In this document: in pieces, positions 1-4,857 of the stretch
Position numbering within the stretch: position 1 is the stretch's first letter
Layout of the letters: each line of letters opens with the position of its first letter
DNA from: Candidatus Bathyarchaeota archaeon
GTDB lineage: Archaea; Thermoproteota; Bathyarchaeia; TCS64
NCBI GenBank assembly: GCA_018396515.1
Contig: JAGTQJ010000061.1
Coordinates: forward strand, 1 to 8,889
DNA length: 8,889 bases
Reading direction: 5' to 3'
Translations under genes and position numbers: made by a program
Notes under the pieces: model-generated
Seen by the model: only the letters and a program-made list of their open reading frames with translations
What the model was told of the DNA's origin: nothing
Databases searched by the model: none

Positions 1-1125
1 CTATTAATGGAGATAGCTGGAGGCCTGTTACTAGCGCTATTAATATCCCTCATCGCTGGAGGGAGAAGGGGTAGGGGGGAGAGGGCTGTTGGAGTTGTGG
101 ATCTATCAAAGATAACATTAGAGGCTAGGGGGAGGCTCCTCCCAACTGGTCGGGAGGCGGGACTGGGATCGGGCTCCGGCTCGGCTAAGGTAACCTATGG
201 TATGGGTCCAGCATCCAATCCAGAGTACGGAGCCAAGATCCTGAGCTCCATGGAGACCCTTAGGAAGGTTCCATCGGGGGTTAAGCCATGGAGGAGCAAG
301 ACCCGTGGGGGAGCTGCATCATCTGGGGGCAGGAGATCCAGGGCTGTCTCATCCCTCCTACGGGGAAGATATGCCTGGTATACTATACCAAAGGGAAAGC
401 CAAGGGATATCGCCCTGATTCCGACCCTGATGGCCGCGGCCCAACATCAGCAGCTCGGCCAGCCCAGGGCTAAGAGGATCTCCATAAGGCCGGAGGACCT
501 GAGGGTTAAGGTGAGAGAGTATCATGCCCCATACTCCATAGTCCTCCTCGTAGACATGAGCCTCTCGATGATAGATTCTATGGAGGGGCTGGTCCAGGCC
601 ATCTACAGCTTCCATAGGGAGGTCTACAGGAGGAGGGATAGGGTGGGGCTCGTGGTCTTCAAGGGTTCAAGGGCCTTCACACTCCAGCACCCGACCTCAA
701 ACCTGGAGCTGGTGGTGAAGAAGCTGAGGGAGGTTGGAGCAAGCGACTTCACCCCAATGGCCGCGGGCCTCCTCGAGGCCTGGAAGGTGTTGAAGAGGGA
801 GAAGTTGAGGAATCGAGATGCCATCCCCACCCTCATAGTCGTCTCCGACGGAATCGTGAATGTCCCCCTCGATCCACCCATCTCCCCCCTCACCAGGAGG
901 AGGTACACGAGCGAGGCTCAAGCCGACTGCTTCGACGTGGCCCGCCTCCTAGTGAAGGAGGGGTTCAAGGTTCACATCGTCAACACGAAGCACACTGAAG
1001 GGGAGCAACCCCCCTCACTGGATGAGAGGTGGAGGCTCCGGCTAACCCCAACCCAGTTCCTGATGGAGCTAGCCATAGCCTCAAAGGGGGAGTACCATAA
1101 CATGACCCTAACCCCGAGGCCTTGA
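1..1125 (+). CDS. VWA-domain protein, ChlD/BchD-like (magnesium/cobalt chelatase D subunit family), probably 5' partial
   Basis: The protein carries a von Willebrand A domain like the C-terminal half of chelatase D subunits, which act with an AAA+ ATPase to load metal into tetrapyrroles. Counting from the ATG at base 7, the lead-in GRYAWYTIPKGKPRDIAL (about residues 118-136) and the EDLRVKVRE stretch just before the domain are typical of that family. The MIDAS metal site is complete: D183-x-S185-x-S187 (DMSLSM), T249 and D281 (SDG). Residues 1-20 are hydrophobic and could be a membrane segment. A Gly/Ser/Arg-rich linker follows instead of a recognisable AAA+ domain. The frame is open to base 1, so ATG 7 may be internal and an N-terminal ATPase could lie outside the window. 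No tetrapyrrole gene is visible nearby, so the metal and substrate are unknown; many archaeal VWA proteins of this type are not proven chelatases. The family call is firm, the function is not. Confidence 0.8.
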   Translation, partial: LLMEIAGGLLLALLISLIAGGRRGRGERAVGVVDLSKITLEARGRLLPTGREAGLGSGSGSAKVTYGMGPASNPEYGAKILSSMETLRKVPSGVKPWRSKTRGGAASSGGRRSRAVSSLLRGRYAWYTIPKGKPRDIALIPTLMAAAQHQQLGQPRAKRISIRPEDLRVKVREYHAPYSIVLLVDMSLSMIDSMEGLVQAIYSFHREVYRRRDRVGLVVFKGSRAFTLQHPTSNLELVVKKLREVGASDFTPMAAGLLEAWKVLKREKLRNRDAIPTLIVVSDGIVNVPLDPPISPLTRRRYTSEAQADCFDVARLLVKEGFKVHIVNTKHTEGEQPPSLDERWRLRLTPTQFLMELAIASKGEYHNMTLTPRP

Positions 1126-1253
1126 TCGGAAAACCCGATAACCGAGATTCAATGAAGATGATGAGAGCTAACAGGATTCATTATACTCATGAGAAAGGAA
1201 GACGTATTTCACTGGTCTCTCCAGCCTTCAAAGAGGGCGACCTGAGGGCAAGG

Positions 1254-1260
1254 TTTAAAT
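1254..1260 (+). promoter_or_regulatory. TATA-like box for the thiamin operon
   Basis: TTTAAAT is preceded by a purine-rich stretch (GGGCAAGG) that could serve as a BRE. Its centre lies about 26 nt before base 1283, so the predicted transcript would begin just ahead of the riboswitch P1 helix at 1286. That agreement with an independently recognised RNA element is the main support. The rest of 1126-1253 shows no gene or other element that I can support. Confidence 0.55.
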
Positions 1261-1285
1261 CGAGATTCGCATGCGTTAATTGGAA

Positions 1286-1384
1286 GGCGCCGGGGGAGCT
1301 GGGGAAACCCGGCTGAGAGGACGGCTGGGGCGCCGTCGACCCCTAGAACCTGATCCGGGTAATGCCGGCGGAGGGAGGCGCGCC
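1286..1384 (+). promoter_or_regulatory. TPP riboswitch aptamer (THI element)
   Basis: This is a thiamin pyrophosphate-sensing leader RNA. The conserved THI-box pieces appear in order: CTGAGA (1313-1318), ACCC (1339-1342), AACCTGAT (1347-1354), GGTAATGCC (1358-1366) and GAGGGA (1371-1376). The helices can be drawn by eye: P1 GGCGC 1286-1290 with GCGCC 1380-1384; P2 GGGG 1292-1295 with CCCC 1340-1343; P3 1298-1303 with 1308-1313, closed by a GAAA tetraloop; an optional P3a GACGGC 1320-1325 with GCCGTC 1332-1337; P4 CCT 1349-1351 with AGG 1372-1374; P5 CCGG 1355-1358 with CCGG 1365-1368. It lies directly upstream of ThiDN and ThiW, the expected targets. TPP riboswitches are known in some archaea, for example Thermoplasma, but are far less common there than in bacteria. 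Confidence 0.96.
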
Positions 1385-1416
1385 ACATAAAGCTCCTAAG
1401 GCCCCCTCAACACCTG

Positions 1417-1462
1417 CCTCCCCAGTTCTCCCGAAGCCCATGGAGAATAAGGGGAGAGAAGG
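1417..1462 (+). promoter_or_regulatory. Candidate riboswitch expression platform: SD-sequestering hairpin
   Basis: CTCCCC 1418-1423 can pair with GGGGAG 1451-1456, and inside it TTCTCC 1426-1431 pairs with GGAGAA 1442-1447. Together they give a 12-bp hairpin with a 2x3 internal loop and a 10-nt apical loop. The outer strand GGGGAG and the adjoining AGAAGG (1457-1462) form the ribosome-binding region before the TTG start at 1469. CCTCCC 1417-1422 is also an exact complement of GGGAGG 1373-1378 in the 3' part of the aptamer. The two pairings exclude each other: the aptamer pairing would free the SD (ON), and TPP-stabilised folding would release CCTCCC to cover the SD (OFF). No T-run follows, which argues for translational rather than transcriptional control. 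The pairings were found by eye, without energy calculation. Confidence 0.55.
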
Positions 1463-1468
1463 ATAGGT

Positions 1469-2842
1469 TTGGAAAGGATCAAGGGCCTAGAAAGGGTGCC
1501 CGTGGCGATCACAATAGCCGGGAGCGACTCGGGAGGTGGAGCAGGTATCCAAGCCGACCTCAAGACCTTCGCAGCCTTGGGGGTCCACGGAACCACTGCT
1601 ATAACCTCTGTGACTGCTCAGAACACATACTCGGTCAAGGGCGTCCAAGACCTCGACCCGGAGATGGTGAGGCTGCAGATAAGGGCTGTGGCTGAGGATA
1701 TAGGCATAGACGCGGGCAAGACGGGGATGCTCCACACGGAGGAGATAATCAAGGCGGTCTCTGAGGAGGCCTCTGGACTGGGCTTCCCCCTCGTCGTGGA
1801 TCCGGTGATGGTGGCGAAGTCCGGGGCCCCCCTACTCAAGCCTGAGGCGGTTGAGGCTCTGAAGAGGCATCTCCTCCCAAGGGCCTCTGTGGTCACACCA
1901 AACAGGTTCGAGGCGGAGAGGCTGGCCGAGATGGAGATCAGGAATATTGAGGAGGCAAAGAAGGCCGCCTTAAAGATCTCCAGCCTCGGACCCAAGTCCG
2001 TCGTTGTGAAAGGAGGCCACCTCGAGGGGGGGGAGGCCATAGACATCCTATTCTACAATGGGGAGTTCAGACTCCTAAAGGCCCCGAGGCACGAGGTTAA
2101 GACGACCCACGGGACAGGCTGCTGCTTCTCTGCGGCGATTGCCGCAGGTCTAGCAAAGGGGCTGAAGATACCCGATGCTGTAGAGGATGCGAAGAGGCTG
2201 GTCACCCTAGCCATAAAGTACGGCCTAGATATAGGGAAAGGGCATGGGCCAGTCAATCCCATGGCCCACCTCTACCGGGAAGCCTCGAGGCACAGGGTCT
2301 TATCATGCGTGGATGAGGCTAGAGCCCTTCTCGAAGCCTCCCAAGACGTCTCTAAGGTTGTGCCCGAGGTTGGGATGAACATTGCCATGGCGATCCCCCA
2401 TCCCGAGGGGCCTGAGGATGTGGCAGCCTTGCCTGGGAGGATAGTCAGGGTTCTAGATGGGGTTAGAGCGGTCATGCCCCCGAGGTTTGGTGCATCCTCC
2501 CACCTGGCAAGATACATCTTGGAGATCTCGAGATACGATCCCTCGAGGTTGGCAGCACTCAACATGAGATTCTCGGAGGAGGTGTTGAGGAGATTAGAGG
2601 AGAGGGGCCTAACGGCATCCTACTATGAGAGGGGGAGGGAGCCCGATGACATCAAGAGGAGGGAGGGGATGACCATACCTTGGGGTGTGAGGGAGGCGGT
2701 TAAGAGGCTGGGGAAAGCACCGGACATCATCTATCACAGGGGGGATGTGGGGAAGGAGCCAATGATAGTCCTCCTTGGTAGGGATGTAAGGGAGCTAGCC
2801 AGAATAGTGGTAGAGGTGGCTGGGGAGGTGCCCTCAGGTTGA
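1469..2842 (+). CDS. thiDN: Bifunctional HMP/HMP-P kinase and thiamine-phosphate synthase (ThiD-ThiN fusion)
   Basis: The protein phosphorylates 4-amino-5-hydroxymethyl-2-methylpyrimidine twice (ThiD) and condenses HMP-PP with thiazole phosphate to thiamin phosphate (ThiN, the archaeal non-homologous replacement of ThiE). The ThiD ribokinase-fold part spans about residues 10-265: [17 protein letters not shown] (18-34), KTGM (84-87), VVDPVM (109-114), VTPN (142-145), KGGH (181-184), and the anion-hole motif HGTGC (214-218) with Cys218. The ThiN part covers about 285-455, with [12 protein letters not shown] at 301-312, PPRFGASSH at 337-345 and [12 protein letters not shown] at 421-432. The 457-residue length fits known ThiDN proteins. 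The TTG start at 1469 was chosen because GGGGAGAGAAGG lies 6-12 nt upstream and the frame is closed by TAA at 1448. GTG 1496 is an alternative that would trim nine residues. The gene sits under the TPP riboswitch and its stop overlaps the ThiW start. Confidence 0.95.
   Translation: MERIKGLERVPVAITIAGSDSGGGAGIQADLKTFAALGVHGTTAITSVTAQNTYSVKGVQDLDPEMVRLQIRAVAEDIGIDAGKTGMLHTEEIIKAVSEEASGLGFPLVVDPVMVAKSGAPLLKPEAVEALKRHLLPRASVVTPNRFEAERLAEMEIRNIEEAKKAALKISSLGPKSVVVKGGHLEGGEAIDILFYNGEFRLLKAPRHEVKTTHGTGCCFSAAIAAGLAKGLKIPDAVEDAKRLVTLAIKYGLDIGKGHGPVNPMAHLYREASRHRVLSCVDEARALLEASQDVSKVVPEVGMNIAMAIPHPEGPEDVAALPGRIVRVLDGVRAVMPPRFGASSHLARYILEISRYDPSRLAALNMRFSEEVLRRLEERGLTASYYERGREPDDIKRREGMTIPWGVREAVKRLGKAPDIIYHRGDVGKEPMIVLLGRDVRELARIVVEVAGEVPSG
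2824..2830 (+). promoter_or_regulatory. Strong Shine-Dalgarno for ThiW inside the end of ThiDN
   Basis: GGAGGTG is a full match to the archaeal 16S anti-Shine-Dalgarno region and lies 8 nt before the TTG at 2839. It decides the choice of that unusual start codon. The TTGA overlap of start and stop (2839-2842) makes translational coupling likely, so the riboswitch should control both genes. Confidence 0.8.
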
Positions 2843-3483
2843 ACCCCAGCTCTTTGAGGCTTAGGAAGATAGGGCTGGTCGCTGTATTCTCAGCCCTGGG
2901 AGTCGTCATAGCTCCATTCCTTTGGTTCCCCTTCCTGGGGACAAAGGCCTATCCCGGGCAGCACATGATCAACTCTATACTTGGTGTACTACTAGGCCCC
3001 TTATGGGCTGCTGCGGCCGCCGTTATAATAGGGCTGATAAGGAACGCCCTGGGAATCGGAACTATCTACGCCTTCCCGGGAGGCATACCCGGAGGCCTGG
3101 TCGTGGGAGCTGTACACTGGGCCCTCAGGAGGCTGAGGAGGGGGAGGCTCCCCCTAGCCTCCGCCTTATTCGAGCCCGTTGGAACCGTTTTAATAGGGGC
3201 CACCCTCTCACTCTTCCTAGTCGCGCCATGGATAGGGGATCCAAGGCTTCTCTCCCAGCTTGAGAAGGGGCCCTTAACCGCCCTCATCCTCCTCTGGTCT
3301 GGATGGGCTCTAAGCTCGGTATCGGGGAGCCTCATAGGATTCATGATCCTGCTGGCACTAGATAGGATAGGGATAAACAGGGAGGCCCTATTCAGGGAAA
3401 CCCTTCCCTCGGAAAAACTAGAATCAAAGAAAAGGAATGGGCTGGTTATGAAGCTAGATAAATCTGAATATAAAAACATTTAG
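2839..3483 (+). CDS. thiW: ThiW, S-component of an ECF-type thiamin-precursor transporter
   Basis: This is a polytopic membrane protein of the ThiW family, the substrate-binding subunit of energy-coupling-factor transporters. ThiW is predicted from genome context, not biochemistry, to take up the thiazole precursor of thiamin. Family signatures visible are the YPGQHMINSILGVLLGPLWA segment (about 38-57), RNALGIGTIYAFPGG (about 68-82) and FEPVGT (about 111-116). Hydrophobic segments lie near residues 10-30, 42-66, 78-95, 108-132 and 145-172. A charged tail (about 183-214) follows and is somewhat longer than I expect for the family. The TTG start is supported by the SD at 2824-2830 and by the 4-nt overlap with ThiDN. 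No EcfA ATPase or EcfT gene is present in the window, so it presumably shares a module encoded elsewhere. Control by the upstream riboswitch fits an uptake function. Confidence 0.92.
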   Translation: MNPSSLRLRKIGLVAVFSALGVVIAPFLWFPFLGTKAYPGQHMINSILGVLLGPLWAAAAAVIIGLIRNALGIGTIYAFPGGIPGGLVVGAVHWALRRLRRGRLPLASALFEPVGTVLIGATLSLFLVAPWIGDPRLLSQLEKGPLTALILLWSGWALSSVSGSLIGFMILLALDRIGINREALFRETLPSEKLESKKRNGLVMKLDKSEYKNI

Positions 3484-3490
3484 GTAGGAG

Positions 3491-3495
3491 AAAAA
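3491..3495 (-). terminator. Short T-run downstream of the 3539-3871 gene
   Basis: On the minus strand, five Ts (TATTTTTCTCC context) lie about 45 nt past the stop of the small gene at 3539. Archaeal terminators are often plain T-runs without a hairpin, but five Ts is weak. A small hairpin (GGGAA 3502-3506 with TTCCC 3512-3516) sits just before it in the reading direction of that strand. The 55-nt gap separates two convergent genes, so a terminator is expected here. Confidence 0.3.
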
Positions 3496-3538
3496 TAGAT
3501 GGGGAACTCGATTCCCTTGTAAACGGGGTATACTAGGG

Positions 3539-3871
3539 CTAAGCCGTCTCTACGGTTATGTCTAGGACATCGCCCTTCTTTATGTTCTCTGCAGCCTTGA
3601 CCTTCTTCGAGAAGTCACCTATTTTGACGAGAAGCCAGAGGTTTGTCTTCTCACCCTTCTTCTTAGTGGTATCAGCCGTGGCTTCAAGGCTTCCGAGCTT
3701 TGACACCGAGACCTTGAGCTTCGTCTTGTCCCTCTCCACATCGGATTCCAGGGTGAACTCCTTTCTCCTCTCCGTGTATGTGAAGAGGTCGCTGAGGCTC
3801 GCCTCAGTTCCAGCGCTGACGTCCTTGTCCGATGTCAAGCTCACCTTTCCGACCACGGGCATCCTGACCAC
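3539..3871 (-). CDS. Unrecognised small charged protein (107-110 residues)
   Basis: I do not recognise a family. The protein is rich in Lys, Asp, Glu, Ser and Thr, has no Cys, and has no signal peptide or membrane segment, so it is probably cytoplasmic. Alternating hydrophobic/charged stretches (KLKVSVSKLG, LWLLVKIGDF, KKGDVLDITVE) suggest a small beta-rich fold. The product starts at GTG 3871 or, three codons later, at ATG 3862. The ATG is favoured by GGTGGT ending four nt before it. A TATA-like box at 3893-3902 puts the transcript start near 3871, giving no leader or about a 9-nt one. Codon use and GC content resemble the flanking genes and not the AT-rich island beyond the promoter. The antisense frame over the same bases gives a Ser/Phe-rich product typical of a shadow. 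It is convergent with thiW and has its own promoter, so it is not part of that operon. Confidence 0.75.
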   Translation of the reverse strand: MVRMPVVGKVSLTSDKDVSAGTEASLSDLFTYTERRKEFTLESDVERDKTKLKVSVSKLGSLEATADTTKKKGEKTNLWLLVKIGDFSKKVKAAENIKKGDVLDITVETA

Positions 3872-3892
3872 CAGAGGGTGGCAATAAACCCC

Positions 3893-3902
3893 AATTTATA
3901 AA
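3893..3902 (-). promoter_or_regulatory. TATA box of the 3539-3871 gene
   Basis: On the minus strand the sequence reads TTTATAAATT, a near-ideal archaeal TATA element. Its centre is about 26 nt ahead of base 3871, so the message would be leaderless from GTG 3871 or carry a 9-nt leader before ATG 3862. Confidence 0.65.
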
Positions 3903-4454
3903 CCTTTCGTGAGAAAGCCCATTTTTCTAGGTTAAAAGGCTGACCAGAACCCTATGAATGGTCTAGAAGACTGACAGAACTCTTTCGCCTATTAAAAGAG
4001 GTCATTCACTTTCATAAGAACTTGATATTCAAATTTACCCATCTATCTGGTTCTCGGTTAGCTTACTATTTTGTATTATTGTAGATTATGTAGAATATGT
4101 ATTCGAGTCCATTTTTGTGTGTAGTATTGGTCTTGCGAGGATTTCTGCTATGGGTTTTTCAGGATTTTTATTAGTAGCCTGTGCTTAACGTGTAGGAACG
4201 CTGATATTACAAGGGCTATTGTCCTGAGCATTTATATTCCCCAGATTATGCCGTAGTTGTTGATGTCGTCGCAAATGTTTTTAACTGTAGTTGCCGTTAG
4301 TGGTTAGTTCTTTTTCGCTCCATTCGATGGCTTCACCGATGATTTGGAGGCCTTCTTCGCCCTTCTTCTTCCAACATATACATATTTTAAATCCTTTGTA
4401 TAGGAGTAACGCTATTTAGGAAGAGGCAGTGCCGATGTGTTATCCAAACAATGA
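3903..4454. other. AT-rich gene-poor island beside tRNA-Gly
   Basis: About 550 bases without an intact gene. Hand counts on 60-base lines give roughly 30% GC (4021-4080), 37% (4081-4140) and 42% (3901-3960), clearly below the surrounding genes. The island starts behind the promoter of the 3539-3871 gene and ends at the 3' end of the tRNA gene, the usual insertion point of archaeal integrative elements. I looked by eye for a second copy of the tRNA 3' end (an attachment-site repeat) within the window and found none. The only content I can suggest is the decayed coding trace at 4066-4415. The remainder, 3903-4065 and 4416-4454, shows nothing I can name. Confidence 0.6.
4066..4415 (-). pseudogene. 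Possible decayed protein gene, frameshifted and interrupted by stops
   Basis: Reading the minus strand, four coding-like pieces follow one another in changing frames. First is 4415-4281, with WKKKGEEGLQIIGEAIEWSE and then a stop. Next is 4285-4232, with VKNICDDINNYGIIWGI and a TAA. In the same frame, 4231-4148 gives MLRTIALVISAFLHVKHRLL followed by ILKNP and a TAG. Then come two short frames, with AEILARPILHTK (4151-4086) and NGLEYIFYIIYNN (ending at TAG 4066). The first piece in particular looks like real protein, with an amphipathic helix. I cannot name the family. It may be the remnant of a gene brought in with an element at the tRNA, or chance open frames in AT-rich DNA. Confidence 0.35.
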
Positions 4455-4529
4455 TGCGGCCGCCGGGATTCGAACCCGGGACCTTCTGCGTGGCAGGCAG
4501 ACATCTTAACCAGGCTAGACCACGGCCGC
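4455..4529 (-). tRNA. tRNA-Gly (anticodon GCC)
   Basis: A full cloverleaf can be drawn on the minus strand. The acceptor stem is GCGGCCG with CGGCCGC. The D stem is GTCT/AGAT with one G-U pair and a D loop containing GG. The anticodon stem is TCTGC/GCAGA with loop CTGCCAC, so the anticodon GCC reads GGC and GGT glycine codons. A 5-nt variable region (AGGTC) follows, then the T stem CCGGG/CCCGG with the TTCGAAT loop. The discriminator base is A, as usual for archaeal tRNA-Gly. CCA is not encoded and must be added by the CCA enzyme. There is no intron. The gene lies about 290 bases from the 3' end of the glycyl-tRNA synthetase gene, and its own 3' end borders the AT-rich island. Confidence 0.97.
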
Positions 4530-4553
4530 CCAGCTTTAAATGCCTCTAGGGAT

Positions 4554-4562
4554 GATATTAAT
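4554..4562 (-). promoter_or_regulatory. TATA-like box for tRNA-Gly
   Basis: The minus strand reads TTAATATCA-like sequence centred near 4558, about 29 nt before the tRNA 5' end at 4529. That predicts a leader of only a few bases. The closer TTTAAA at 4535-4540 is too near to place transcription start outside the tRNA. Confidence 0.4.
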
Positions 4563-4617
4563 TTTGTTCCCCATGAGATCGGGGCTAAATCTCTTTTGAA
4601 TCGGTTGGAGGCTTACC

Positions 4618-4623
4618 TTATAT
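4618..4623 (+). promoter_or_regulatory. TATA-like box for the CooT-family gene
   Basis: TTATAT is centred 36 nt before ATG 4657, predicting transcription start near 4647 and a leader of about 10 nt. The region 4530-4656 would then be a divergent promoter region serving the tRNA on one side and this gene on the other. Confidence 0.4.
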
Positions 4624-4656
4624 CACTCCTCTATTCAAGGTATTCTTGAGATTGAG

Positions 4657-4857
4657 ATGTGTGAGTTCAAGGTCTTTCTGGAGGGGGAGAAGGTCATGGA
4701 GGATGTGATATTCGCCAGATCTGAGGGGAACAATGTTGTGCTGAGGGATGTCGTGGGTGAGACTGCCATGTTTGAAGATGTGAAGATCTTGGAGGTTGAT
4801 GTCACCGCTACAAGGCTTATCCTTCAACGTCTCCAGCAGGGATGCCCAGCTCACTGA
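4657..4857 (+). CDS. CooT-family small protein (putative nickel-binding, formerly predicted RNA-binding)
   Basis: The 66-residue protein begins MCEFKVFLEGEKVMEDV, and the Met-Cys-Glu start, the MEDV-type segment and the later LRDVVGE and ILEVDV stretches match the CooT family of very small beta-rich proteins. In Rhodospirillum rubrum CooT, Cys2 takes part in nickel binding for maturation of carbon monoxide dehydrogenase. Archaeal homologues are widespread and uncharacterised, so a metal role here is inferred only from the family and from Cys2. The last 14 codons, after VDVTATRL, overlap the end of the glycyl-tRNA synthetase gene on the other strand. The extra tail ends in CPAH, adding a second Cys and a His of unknown meaning. 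ATG 4657 is the only start that keeps Cys at position 2. No CO dehydrogenase or hydrogenase gene is visible. Confidence 0.82.
   Translation: MCEFKVFLEGEKVMEDVIFARSEGNNVVLRDVVGETAMFEDVKILEVDVTATRLILQRLQQGCPAH

Noticed and set aside
1122..1316. 64-residue plus-strand ORF between the VWA gene and the riboswitch
   Set aside because: It overlaps the VWA stop, runs through the TATA-like box and into the TPP aptamer, and has no recognisable protein features; the aptamer explains the conserved bases.
1386..1468. Intrinsic transcription terminator as the riboswitch output
   Set aside because: There is no T-run after the 1418-1456 hairpin, and the hairpin covers the ribosome-binding site, which favours translational control.
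3066..3479. 137-residue minus-strand ORF across thiW
   Set aside because: Antisense to a clearly conserved membrane protein; its product shows no family features.
3558..3887. 109-residue plus-strand ORF opposite the small charged protein
   Set aside because: It is a Ser/Phe/Leu-rich antisense shadow, it covers the TATA-proximal region of the minus gene, and has no promoter or SD of its own.
3900..4450. Insertion sequence or CRISPR array in the AT-rich island
   Set aside because: No terminal inverted repeats, no regularly spaced repeats and no transposase that I can recognise; only a decayed coding trace is supportable.
4535..4540. TTTAAA just upstream of tRNA-Gly as its TATA box
   Set aside because: Only about 6 bases from the mature 5' end, so transcription would start inside the tRNA; the box near 4558 has the right spacing.
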